From contig JARRNY010000089.1 of the NCBI GenBank assembly GCA_037384445.1, positions 1-15,232 of the forward strand: a DNA stretch of 15,232 nucleotides, given 5' to 3'. The notes below the pieces were generated by a model, which was not told the origin of the DNA, did no database searches, and saw only the letters and a program-made list of their open reading frames with translations. Shown piece by piece: positions 7,313-15,232 of this stretch (position 1 is the first letter of the stretch; each line of letters starts with the position of its first letter). The stretch is from Thiodiazotropha sp037384445. GTDB taxonomy: Bacteria; Pseudomonadota; Gammaproteobacteria; Chromatiales; Chromatiaceae. The translations under genes were made by a program, and so were the position numbers.

Positions 7313-8351
7313 AGCCGCCCCCCTTCAGCCGGCGGGCGCGGCCCTCCGGGTAGAGCCCCAGTACCAGCAGGCAGAGCAGGGCAAAGGCCAGTGGCCACTG
7401 ATAGAGGGGGCGTGGGATGTAGAGGGTACGCGACTCGGCCTCGGTCTTCTCCAGTTCGCCGATGCGCTGGTAGATCTTCTCCAGGGCCTCGGTGTCGGTG
7501 GCGCGGAAGTAGGCGCCGTTGGTGATGCGGGCGATCTCTTTTAGCGTCTCCTCATCGAAGCCCAGCCCCTCGGCCCAGACGTAGCTGCGCATGTCGGCAT
7601 CGAGCATGCGTACCCGCTTCTCGTTGCTGCCGACACCGATGGTGTAGATCTTGATGCCCTCCTGTTTGGCCAGCTGGGCTGCCTTCAGGGGTGGGATGAT
7701 ACCGCCCTCGTTCTTGCCGTCGGTGACCAGGATCAGCACCCGCGAGCCCTCGGGCCGTTCACGCAGTTTCTTCACCCCCAGACCGATGGCGTCGCCCATG
7801 GCGGTGGCCGGCCCGGCGATCGCCGGTACCAGCTCCTTGAGCAGCTTGTCGACCGCATCCAGATCGAAGGTGAGCGGGGAGAGCACATAGGCCCGGCTGC
7901 CGAAGATCACCAATCCGACCCGGTCGCCCTGACGCCCCTGGATGAACTGGCTGACCACCCCCTTGACCACCTGCATGCGGCTCACCTGCTCGCCGTCGAG
8001 GGTGAAGTCCAGCGCGGTCATGGAACGGGAGGTGTCGACCGCCAGCATCAGGTCGTAACCGGCGGTGCGGTTCTCGGTATGGGGCTCCAGCCACTGCGGC
8101 CGCATCAGTGCAACCACCAGCGCCGCCCACAACAGATAGAGCAGCCAGGCATGCAAATGGACGCTGAGGGGGGCGCGTGGTTTGCGGCTCTCGAAGGCGC
8201 TCTGCAGATGGCCGAGCATGGGGTGGAGCAGGGTGGTCTGGTTGCCTTCCACCGTGTCGTGTTGCTCGCTTGCCGGCCGCAGCCAGAAGAGGCGCACCAG
8301 CAGTGGCAGGAGCAGCAGGAGCCCCATCCAGGGCCAGTGAAACTCAAACAT
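7305..8351 (-). CDS. batA: BatA-type von Willebrand factor A membrane protein
   Basis: The protein has 348 residues. Its ATG overlaps the DUF4381 stop by 8 nt, preceded by GGAGG. An N-terminal helix (about 7-24) and a second helix (about 66-83) flank a short basic loop; the vWA domain spans about 98-300 and a C-terminal helix about 318-334. All three MIDAS elements are visible: DTSRS (D106, S108, S110), the Thr at about 183 in GPATAMGDAIG, and the VTDGKNEGG loop (D211). The GDRVGLVIFGSRAYVLSPLT stretch is characteristic of BatA. In the family, BatA and BatB are paired inner-membrane vWA proteins whose domains face the periplasm and whose assembly is thought to need the MoxR ATPase encoded four genes upstream of batB. 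Loss of bat genes affects stress or oxygen tolerance in some bacteria, with the mechanism unresolved. Confidence 0.95.
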   Translation of the reverse strand: MFEFHWPWMGLLLLLPLLVRLFWLRPASEQHDTVEGNQTTLLHPMLGHLQSAFESRKPRAPLSVHLHAWLLYLLWAALVVALMRPQWLEPHTENRTAGYDLMLAVDTSRSMTALDFTLDGEQVSRMQVVKGVVSQFIQGRQGDRVGLVIFGSRAYVLSPLTFDLDAVDKLLKELVPAIAGPATAMGDAIGLGVKKLRERPEGSRVLILVTDGKNEGGIIPPLKAAQLAKQEGIKIYTIGVGSNEKRVRMLDADMRSYVWAEGLGFDEETLKEIARITNGAYFRATDTEALEKIYQRIGELEKTEAESRTLYIPRPLYQWPLAFALLCLLVLGLYPEGRARRLKGGGYA

Positions 8352-8823
8352 GGCACGCCTCCTCGCTGACCCAGTGCAGAGCGGCTTCGATCAGCTCACT
8401 CAGGGTCGCCTTGTCGGCAGTGCGATCGGGTGGGGCGTAGGGGAGCTCCAGTAGCAAGCGCCCCTTCTCGCGCCAGGGGAAGCCGGTGGTGTCATTGCTC
8501 TGCAGCCAGTCGAGCCACATCTCTCCGGTGAGGGCTGCAGTCTGCTCACGGCCGCAGCGGGCGATGGCGATGCGGCGCAGCAACTCTGAGAGCTCTCCCG
8601 CCACCTTTTTCGCCGGCTCCCGTTTCATGCTTCGTCGCAGTGCCAGTAGCCGACGGCGGGCGTCCTGTTGCCAGCGGCCCAGGGGGTAGAGACGTCTGCG
8701 ACGCAGCAGCCAGACCACCAGCAGGACCATCAGCAACAGACCCAGCAACACCAGCCACCAGCCGGGAGCCGGGGGCCACCAGGGGGCGGGGTCGATACCG
8801 TGGATGTCGCGTAACGGGTCCAC
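8344..8823 (-). CDS. DUF4381 domain-containing membrane protein
   Basis: The 159-residue product starts at GTG (reading V/MDPLRDIHGIDPAPWWP), 6 nt after the DUF58 stop, with AGCAGG just upstream. A Pro/Trp-rich N-terminus (PAPWWPPAPGWW) leads into one transmembrane helix (about 22-40), then an Arg-rich cytoplasmic helical domain containing ELSELLRRIAIARCGREQTAAL and the WLDWL segment. This is the DUF4381 pattern, a small membrane protein found almost always between DUF58 and vWA genes in MoxR/Bat clusters. Its function is unknown; position suggests it links the cytosolic MoxR/DUF58 parts to the BatA/BatB complex. It overlaps batA by 8 nt. Confidence 0.88.
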   Translation of the reverse strand: MDPLRDIHGIDPAPWWPPAPGWWLVLLGLLLMVLLVVWLLRRRRLYPLGRWQQDARRRLLALRRSMKREPAKKVAGELSELLRRIAIARCGREQTAALTGEMWLDWLQSNDTTGFPWREKGRLLLELPYAPPDRTADKATLSELIEAALHWVSEEACHV

Positions 8824-8829
8824 AGCCTG

Positions 8830-9741
8830 CTACTTTCTCCCGTAGTGTTTGGCCAAGCCGCGGCTCAGCACCATGTGTATCTCTTCGTGGGTGGCCACCG
8901 GCATCAGGGTGATGCCGAGCCGATTGCTCAAACCCTGCAGCCGCTGGCGGCGTTCCTCCCACTCCCGGGTGTAGCGCTCCCGCGCCTGCCGGTTTGCGGT
9001 GTCGATCTCCATCGCCTGGCCGTCGGGGCCGACAAAGGTGACCCGGCCCATCTCCGGCAGCTCCCGGTCGGCTGGGTCGTCGATGGGCAGCAGCATCAGG
9101 GTGTGGTGCTGGGTGAGGCGGCCCAGGGTCTGCTCAAGGTGCTGGATCTCCCGGTTCATGTCGGCGATGACGAAGATGAGAGAGCCGGTGACGGTGCCCC
9201 GGTCGGCTCTCTGCAGCGCCTCGGCCAGGCAGTCGTTGGAGGGGTACTCGGTAGTCCCTTCCACGGTCAGGGCGTGAAGCAGACGCCAGAGCGCCCGGCG
9301 ATCCTTGGTCGGACGGAAATACTGCATGCCCTGCTCAGTGTCGCCGAAGAGCATGCCGCCGACCCGATCATGCAGCCGGGAGGCAGCCCAGCCGAGCAGG
9401 GCCGCGGCCTTGGCGGCCTGTACCGACTTGAAGGTGCCACGGGTGCCGAAGCTCATGTGGGGGCCGCGGTCGATGCAGAGTACGACGCTACGCTCCCGCT
9501 CTTCGCGGAAGATCTTCAGGTGGGGCAGATTGGTGCGGGCGGTGACGTTCCACTCCATATTGCGGATGTCGTCGCCCTCCCGGTATTCGCGCACCTCTTC
9601 GAAGTCGAGGCCGGTGCCGCGAAAGACCGAGGCATAGAGTCCGCTGAAGCTGGAGTTGACCAGATGATGCGAGGCCAGTCCCAGGGTATGGGCCTGGTGC
9701 CGAAGCTCCAGCAGGTCGTCGATTTGTGGATAGAGGCTCAT
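8830..9741 (-). CDS. DUF58 domain-containing protein
   Basis: The 303-residue soluble protein has the DUF58 signature at about 46-83 (DFEEVREYREGDDIRNMEW, then TARTNLPHLKIFREE). It continues with a vWA-like fold (VVLCIDRGPHMSFGT at about 86-100; SLIFVIADMN at about 187-196), although a full MIDAS DxSxS is not present: DRGPHMS replaces it. There is no membrane segment or signal. The ATG is 20 nt after the moxR stop with only a weak ribosome site. In MoxR operons DUF58 proteins are regularly encoded next to the ATPase and are presumed adaptors or substrates of it. Exact activity is unknown. Confidence 0.92.
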   Translation of the reverse strand: MSLYPQIDDLLELRHQAHTLGLASHHLVNSSFSGLYASVFRGTGLDFEEVREYREGDDIRNMEWNVTARTNLPHLKIFREERERSVVLCIDRGPHMSFGTRGTFKSVQAAKAAALLGWAASRLHDRVGGMLFGDTEQGMQYFRPTKDRRALWRLLHALTVEGTTEYPSNDCLAEALQRADRGTVTGSLIFVIADMNREIQHLEQTLGRLTQHHTLMLLPIDDPADRELPEMGRVTFVGPDGQAMEIDTANRQARERYTREWEERRQRLQGLSNRLGITLMPVATHEEIHMVLSRGLAKHYGRK

Positions 9742-9761
9742 GGCTGCTTTCTGACTCAGCC

Positions 9762-10718
9762 CTAGGGTATCGCCACCATGTCCAGCAGACGGGAGAGGAA
9801 GTCGTCGGTGGTGACCCCCTCGGCCTCCGCCTCGAAGGTGAGGAGGATACGGTGTCGCAGAATCGGGGGGGCCACGGCCTGGATATGGTGCGGGGCAACG
9901 AACTCGTCACCATCGAGCCAGGCACGGGCACGCGCGCAGCGGGCCAGGGCGATACTGGCGCGAGGCGAAGCACCGAAGCGGCACCAGCGGGCCAGGTCTT
10001 TATCGTAAGCCGACGGATTGCGGCTGGCCTGCACCAGGTCAACGATATAGCTGTTGAGTTTGGGGTCGAGGTAGAGCTCGGCGATCTGCTGGCGGATGGC
10101 GAACAGCTCCTTTTGTGTCAGGGGCTTGTCGGACGGGGTCGGTTTCTCCTTCTGCTGAGCGCTGTCGAGCTCCAGGATCTGCAACTCCTCACTACGATTG
10201 GGATAGTCCACATTGGCCTGCATCAGAAAACGGTCGAGTTGCGCCTCAGGCAGATGGTATGTGCCCTCCTGCTCCACCGGGTTCTGCGTTGCCAGTACCA
10301 TGAAAAAGGGGGGCAGCTGGTAGGTGGTCTGGCCGACGGTGATCTGCTTTTCACCCATCGACTCTAGCAGCGCCGACTGTACCTTGGCCGGCGCCCGGTT
10401 GACCTCGTCGGCCAGTAGAATGTTGTGGAACAGGGGGCCGGGGCGGAATTCGAACTCTCCCTTCTCATGGCGGTAGATATCGGTGCCGATGAGGTCGGAG
10501 GGCAACAGGTCCGGGGTGAACTGGACGCGATGGAAATCTCCCTCGATGGCCTCGGCCAGTGCTTTCACCGCTGTGGTCTTAGCCAGTCCGGGCAGCCCCT
10601 CGATGAGCAGATGGCCGTCGCTCAAGAGGCAGATCAGTATGCTGTCGATAAAATCGGTCTGGCCGATGACACGCGAGGAGAGATGTTGGCGCAGGGGATC
10701 AAGGACGGAAGGATTCAT
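9762..10718 (-). CDS. MoxR family AAA+ ATPase
   Basis: The protein has 318 residues from the ATG at 10718 (GAAGAAG just before it); an in-frame GTG at 10730 would add four residues and cannot be excluded. AAA+ elements appear in order: Walker A GLPGLAKT (41-48), Walker B ILLADE (about 100-105), sensor 1 ATQNP (143-147), arginine-finger region LDRF (161-164) and sensor 2 GASPRAS (249-255). The PLFHNILLADEVNRAP stretch is diagnostic for MoxR. These hexameric ATPases act as chaperones that assemble or activate vWA proteins and metal enzymes. It is the first gene of the minus-strand cluster and likely powers the BatA/BatB system encoded downstream. It faces divergently from typA across about 670 nt. 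Confidence 0.95.
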   Translation of the reverse strand: MNPSVLDPLRQHLSSRVIGQTDFIDSILICLLSDGHLLIEGLPGLAKTTAVKALAEAIEGDFHRVQFTPDLLPSDLIGTDIYRHEKGEFEFRPGPLFHNILLADEVNRAPAKVQSALLESMGEKQITVGQTTYQLPPFFMVLATQNPVEQEGTYHLPEAQLDRFLMQANVDYPNRSEELQILELDSAQQKEKPTPSDKPLTQKELFAIRQQIAELYLDPKLNSYIVDLVQASRNPSAYDKDLARWCRFGASPRASIALARCARARAWLDGDEFVAPHHIQAVAPPILRHRILLTFEAEAEGVTTDDFLSRLLDMVAIP

Positions 10719-10763
10719 AGACTTCTTCACTTCTTTAGCATGACTTTGTGTGATCGTGGCTAT

Positions 10764-10789
10764 GGGTGTTCGCCCGTTGGGTGAACCCC
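10764..10789 (-). promoter_or_regulatory. Hairpin in the moxR leader, with TATAAA just upstream
   Basis: On the minus strand GTTCACCC and GGGCGAAC pair over 8 bp (one G-U), with a three-base loop, and can be extended by CCC/GGG past one bulge. A TATAAA at 10793-10798 could be the -10 of the operon promoter, which would put the hairpin at the very 5' end of the moxR message. No clear -35 is visible, and there is no U-run, so it is not a terminator. Confidence 0.4.
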
Positions 10790-11278
10790 GGCTTTATAAG
10801 GTGCACTGGCCGCGAGTTGGTGCCTATCCTGTGCGTAAACCCTTGGCAGTGCAAGCTCTAGAAGTAGACCGGTGTATTTGATTATTACCGTTTTGCGGTA
10901 TGCCGATCATGCAGAAAATTTACACAGGCAAGGGAGCCGCTTAATAACTCTGGGCCGCGCAGATTCGATCAAAATGTGCCGATTCAAGGGTTATTGCAGA
11001 AGATCTGCAACGCCGAACAGCGCATATTGGCTGCAAGTTTTTGGACCATGACTTGCGCAGAGGTTCCCTGGGGCCGAATAAACGACAATTTTTGCTATCT
11101 TTTCGGCCGCTTGGCGCATGGGCTATGCACAATCTCAGCGCCCAGTCACTAATAGCTTGGATAGAGTCAGGCTCAATCTTGTTCACGCCAGGCAATAATG
11201 CCTAACAGACTGTTTAATAACGAAAATTAGGAATTGTTCATGACACACTTCTTATTATCAAAGGCGGTTGTCGATTGT

Positions 11279-11298
11279 ATTTCTTAATATTTCTTAAA
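11279..11298. repeat. Tandem 10-nt direct repeat upstream of typA
   Basis: ATTTCTTAAT is followed directly by ATTTCTTAAA, two near-identical units exactly one helical turn apart, about 70 nt ahead of the typA -10. It could be a paired regulator site or plain AT-rich sequence. Confidence 0.5.
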
Positions 11299-11364
11299 AG
11301 GCTCTGTAAGTAACTGAAATCATTAGGCTTCCAAATTTTACACAGACATTCCGCCATATATAGG

Positions 11365-11370
11365 TATAAT
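11365..11370 (+). promoter_or_regulatory. typA promoter -10 element
   Basis: A perfect TATAAT lies 30 nt before the typA start, which would give a leader of roughly 20-25 nt containing the AGGA ribosome site. The -35 is poor: TTTACA at 11337-11342 is too far away (22 nt), and nothing close to TTGACA lies at normal spacing. It may therefore depend on an activator. Confidence 0.6.
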
Positions 11371-11400
11371 CCGCCCTCTTTTTCTTGCAGGAAAGCCTTC

Positions 11401-13212
<1,812 letters not shown>

Positions 13213-13248
13213 TCAGGCTGGGGTACACTCGGGTATTTTAAGCAGGCA

Positions 13249-13283
13249 AGAAAAAGCCCGACGCATTCCATGCAGTCGGGCTT
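13249..13283 (-). terminator. Hairpin terminator between typA and pip (U-tract on minus strand)
   Basis: AAGCCCGAC (13254-13262) pairs with GTCGGGCTT (13275-13283). The loop itself contains GCAT-TCC-ATGC, so the whole is a long hairpin with one bulged A. On the minus strand it is followed by TTTTTCTT; on the plus strand the downstream bases (GTGGTCG) are poor in T, although A residues precede the stem. It best fits a terminator for minus-strand transcription, perhaps weakly bidirectional for typA. Confidence 0.75.
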
Positions 13284-13347
13284 GTGGTCGTCGGCTTGGT
13301 TGGCAAAGCTTAATCTTCCCTGAAGCCCTCCTGAGCATAAGACACTA

Positions 13348-13375
13348 TTGATGTAGGAATTATCCTACATAGTAT
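13348..13375 (+). promoter_or_regulatory. Putative pip promoter with overlapping palindromic operator
   Basis: ATGTAGGA and TCCTACAT form a perfect 8+8 inverted repeat around ATTA (13351-13370). A possible -35 TTGATG (13348-13353) and -10 TAGTAT (13370-13375) are 16 nt apart, and the dyad fills the space between them. Two-fold symmetry of this size suits a dimeric regulator. It loosely recalls RcsB/NarL-type boxes, but I cannot name the regulator. Confidence 0.5.
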
Positions 13376-13388
13376 TTTACTCAATTAA

Positions 13389-14339
13389 ATGAAAGACTTA
13401 TACCCGGCAATCAAACCCTATACCTCTCAGCACCTTGAGGTCAGTGGTGGCCATCAGCTCTATATTGAGCAAATCGGCAATCCGGAGGGGATACCTGTGC
13501 TCTTCCTTCACGGGGGGCCGGGGGCTGGTTGCGAACCTTACCACAGACGTTTTTTTGATCCGCAAGCCTATCGTGTGGTGCTGTTTGATCAGCGTGGCTG
13601 CGGTCGCTCCACGCCCCATGCCGGATTGACGCACAATACCACCTGGGATCTGGTGGCGGATATTGAAGCGATCCGGCAGACGCTGGGTATCGAGCGTTGG
13701 TTGCTGTTTGGTGGCTCATGGGGTTCCACCCTGGCCCTGGCCTATGCCGAGACCCATCCCGAGCAGGTACTCGGTCTGATATTGCGAGGTATCTTTCTCT
13801 GTCGTGAGGAAGAGATCTCCTGGTTCTATCAGTCGGGTGCGAGCAAGATCTTTCCCGATTACTGGGAGGATTTCGTCGCCCCAATTCCACAAGCCGAACG
13901 GGCTGACCTGTTGCAGGCCTACCACCGGCAGCTGACCGGTGAGAATGAGATCAAGCGTATGGCTGCGGCCAAGGCCTGGTCGGTGTGGGAGGGACGTACC
14001 GCCAGCCTGAAGCCGAATCCGGCGGTGGTCGATTTCTTCTCACACCCGCATACCGCTTTGAGTCTGGCCCGGATCGAGTGCCACTACTTCGTTAACCACG
14101 CTTTTCTGCGGCCCAACCAACTGCTCGAAGATGCCCCCAAGCTGGCCGGGATTCCCGGGGTGATCGTACAGGGCCGATACGACCTGATCTGTCCCATGAC
14201 CTCTGCCTGGGAGTTGCACCGCGCCTGGGAGGGGAGTGAGCTGAGGGTGATTCCCGATGCAGGGCACTCCGCCGCCGAGCCGGGCATTCGTAGCGTGCTC
14301 ATCGAGACCACTGACCGCTTTGCCCGGGAGATGGGGTGA
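13389..14339 (+). CDS. pip: Proline iminopeptidase (alpha/beta hydrolase, S33 family)
   Basis: The 316-residue protein matches the standard length. It releases N-terminal proline from peptides in the cytoplasm. Visible elements are the oxyanion-hole motif HGGPGAGC (41-48), DQRGCGRS (67-74), the nucleophile elbow GGSWGS with Ser110, the catalytic Asp265 in GRYDLICP and His293 in DAGHSA. The cap-domain signatures WFYQSGASKIFPD and AAAKAWSVWEG are typical of Pip rather than other hydrolases. The ATG is fixed by homology (LYPAIKPY near the N-terminus), yet no Shine-Dalgarno precedes it (TTTTACTCAATTAA). With the proposed promoter the message would have a leader of only a few bases. It overlaps dtd by 4 nt (GTGA), so both are expressed together. 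Confidence 0.97.
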   Translation: MKDLYPAIKPYTSQHLEVSGGHQLYIEQIGNPEGIPVLFLHGGPGAGCEPYHRRFFDPQAYRVVLFDQRGCGRSTPHAGLTHNTTWDLVADIEAIRQTLGIERWLLFGGSWGSTLALAYAETHPEQVLGLILRGIFLCREEEISWFYQSGASKIFPDYWEDFVAPIPQAERADLLQAYHRQLTGENEIKRMAAAKAWSVWEGRTASLKPNPAVVDFFSHPHTALSLARIECHYFVNHAFLRPNQLLEDAPKLAGIPGVIVQGRYDLICPMTSAWELHRAWEGSELRVIPDAGHSAAEPGIRSVLIETTDRFAREMG

Positions 14340-14773
14340 TCGGGCTGCTGCAGCGGGTCAGCGAGGGCCGGGTCGAGATAGACGGCGCCTGTGTCGGCGA
14401 GATTGAACGAGGGCTGCTGGTGCTGGTCGGCGTAGAGCGGGGCGATGACGAGGCAAAGGCGGAACGCCTGCTGCAACGGTTGCTCGGCTATCGGGTCTTT
14501 CCTGACCAGAGTGGACGCATGAATCTCAGCCTGCTGGATATCGATGGCGGTCTGCTGCTGGTGCCCCAATTCACTCTGGCGGCCGATACCCGCAAGGGGA
14601 CCCGGGCCGGTTTCTCCTCTGCGGCCGATCCTGCGCTCGGCGAACATCTCTTCAATCATCTGTTGCAACAGGCGAAACAGGCGCATCACCGGGTGGCCAG
14701 TGGTCTCTTCGGTGCCGATATGCAGGTGAGCCTGGTCAACGACGGTCCTGTCACCTTCTGGCTGGAAAGCTGA
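14336..14773 (+). CDS. dtd: D-aminoacyl-tRNA deacylase
   Basis: The 145-residue product starts at GTG inside the pip stop (GTGA overlap), matching the family N-terminus (M-x-x-LLQRVSEGRVEIDG). DTD removes D-amino acids and glycine mischarged onto tRNA, acting as a homodimer in the cytoplasm. The catalytic-pocket motif reads PQFTLAAD (77-84), with Thr80 at the usual position; many DTDs have Ser before Gln (SQFT) but here it is Pro77. The second motif NDGPVTFWLE (135-144) contains the Gly-cisPro pair that confers chiral selectivity. Both motifs and full length indicate a working enzyme. The pip-dtd pairing is known in other gammaproteobacteria. Confidence 0.96.
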   Translation: MIGLLQRVSEGRVEIDGACVGEIERGLLVLVGVERGDDEAKAERLLQRLLGYRVFPDQSGRMNLSLLDIDGGLLLVPQFTLAADTRKGTRAGFSSAADPALGEHLFNHLLQQAKQAHHRVASGLFGADMQVSLVNDGPVTFWLES

Positions 14774-14887
14774 ATATTCCCTGTTTGTTTAAGGCTTTTT
14801 GCTGCCAGTGGCTTACGTCAGAATGTGGTAGCAACAACTCAACCGCCTCCCCGATGACGACATACAAGACTCAACAGGACTGCCGAC

Positions 14888-15232
14888 ATGCCCATGCGCT
14901 ATCTATCCATTCGACTGATTTTCACCCTTTGGCTGTGGTTTGCCCTCACGCCAGCGTTTGCACAGAGAGGTCCTGATATCCCCGACTACACCGCCGACAA
15001 GGTGGCTGAGGGTGTCTATGTCATTCACGGTCCCCTGGGTGTGCCTTCGGTGGAGAACCGGGGGTTCATCAATAATCCCGCCTTTGTGGTTGGTGAGAGC
15101 GGTGTGCTGGTGATCGATCCGGGTTCCAGTGTACAGATTGGCGAGATGGTGTTGCGGCAGATTCGCCAGGTGACCGACCTGCCGGTCGTGGCGATCTTCA
15201 ATACCCACATCCATGGCGATCACTGGCTGGCC
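14888..15232 (+). CDS. Secreted MBL-fold metallo-hydrolase (SoxH-like), partial
   Basis: An open frame runs from the ATG at 14888 to the window end without a stop (115 residues seen). AGGA lies 8 nt upstream of this ATG, favouring it over the ATG two codons later. A signal peptide (about 1-25, ending AFA before QRG) implies export. Then come the MBL-fold opening strands: VAEGVYVIHGPLG (about 39-51), VGESGVLVIDPGS (about 68-80), and the metal-binding THIHGDH (H107, H109, D111, H112). The PSVENRGFINNPAFVV segment and secreted nature resemble the SoxH/quinoprotein-relay hydrolases found near sulfur oxidation or alcohol-dehydrogenase genes. The substrate is unknown. The 114 nt between dtd and this gene shows no clear promoter. 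Confidence 0.9.
   Translation, partial: MPMRYLSIRLIFTLWLWFALTPAFAQRGPDIPDYTADKVAEGVYVIHGPLGVPSVENRGFINNPAFVVGESGVLVIDPGSSVQIGEMVLRQIRQVTDLPVVAIFNTHIHGDHWLA

Larger units (their letters stand above)
10731..11336. other. AT-rich divergent intergenic region between moxR and typA
   Basis: I see no convincing gene. The region holds a hairpin in the moxR leader (10764-10789) and a minus-strand TATAAA (10793-10798). It also holds a small inverted repeat TACCG/CGGTA near 10886-10900 and a perfect 7+7 palindrome (TTGCAGA-AGA-TCTGCAA, 10994-11010). Further on are a GGCA-ATAA-TGCC hairpin (11191-11202), an AACAG-A-CTGTT dyad (11204-11214) and a tandem 10-nt repeat (11279-11298). A minus-strand open frame at 10941-11195 has odd composition and no good start. 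The low GC compared with the flanking genes and the number of dyads fit either a regulatory region or a decayed insertion. Confidence 0.5.

Noticed and set aside
8845..9765. Plus-strand open frame of 306 residues opposite DUF58
   Set aside because: The minus frame carries the clear DUF58 signature and operon spacing; the plus frame shows no family motifs and is a GC-rich shadow.
109..11115. Shared 12-nt string TTTCGGCCGCTT upstream of the tRNA and in the moxR-typA gap
   Set aside because: Matches of this length are expected by chance in 15 kb; the flanks do not extend the similarity.
10941..11195. Minus-strand open frame of 84 residues upstream of moxR
   Set aside because: Non-standard start, no ribosome site and a residue mix rich in Cys, Arg and Ser typical of non-coding DNA; kept only as part of the intergenic finding.
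14084..14689. Minus-strand open frame of 201 residues across pip and dtd
   Set aside because: Antisense to two well-supported genes with no recognisable domain.

Overview
The window looks like chromosomal DNA of a fairly GC-rich gammaproteobacterium. TypA, Pip and Dtd all read like gammaproteobacterial homologues, the pip-dtd pair is a known gammaproteobacterial neighbourhood, and a periplasmic SoxH-like metallo-hydrolase starts at the right edge. A sulfur-oxidising or Chromatiales-like host is my guess, not something the sequence proves.

Left part (11-10730, almost all minus strand). A tRNA-Ala (anticodon CGC) lies at the left edge. Above it is a long minus-strand cluster that ends in a Rho-independent terminator at 152-176. 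In transcription order it encodes a MoxR AAA+ ATPase, a DUF58 protein, a DUF4381 membrane protein, two membrane-anchored von Willebrand A proteins (BatA, BatB), a TPR protein with a very long charged tail (BatC), BatD, LemA, and a DUF2207 membrane protein. This is the MoxR/Bat ('Bacteroides aerotolerance') arrangement joined to a LemA-DUF2207 pair. Junctions from moxR to batC are overlapping or within 20 nt. Only batC-batD and batD-lemA are loose, and both carry REP-like GTAG palindromes (a single unit and an inverted pair). The last gene appears frameshifted: its Ser/Gly-rich tail, ending in eleven Gly and a Trp, lies in the -1 frame.

Middle (10731-11400). A roughly 670-nt AT-rich divergent intergenic region holds the moxR leader with a hairpin, several small palindromes, a tandem 10-nt repeat and the typA promoter. 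I see no convincing gene in it.

Right part (11401-15232, plus strand). typA/bipA (translational GTPase) is followed by a hairpin whose U-tract reads on the minus strand. Next come pip (proline iminopeptidase) and dtd (D-aminoacyl-tRNA deacylase), overlapping by 4 nt. pip has no visible Shine-Dalgarno, and a perfect 8+8 palindrome sits in its putative promoter. A secreted MBL-fold hydrolase is cut by the window end.

Functional reading. In the Bat cluster, MoxR probably remodels or loads a metal-dependent adhesion-type (MIDAS) vWA complex (BatA/BatB) in the inner membrane, with DUF58 as cytosolic vWA-like adaptor and BatC/BatD as periplasmic parts. LemA and DUF2207 are envelope proteins of unknown function that often co-occur. 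The right-hand genes are stress and translation housekeeping (TypA, Dtd) plus peptide processing (Pip).
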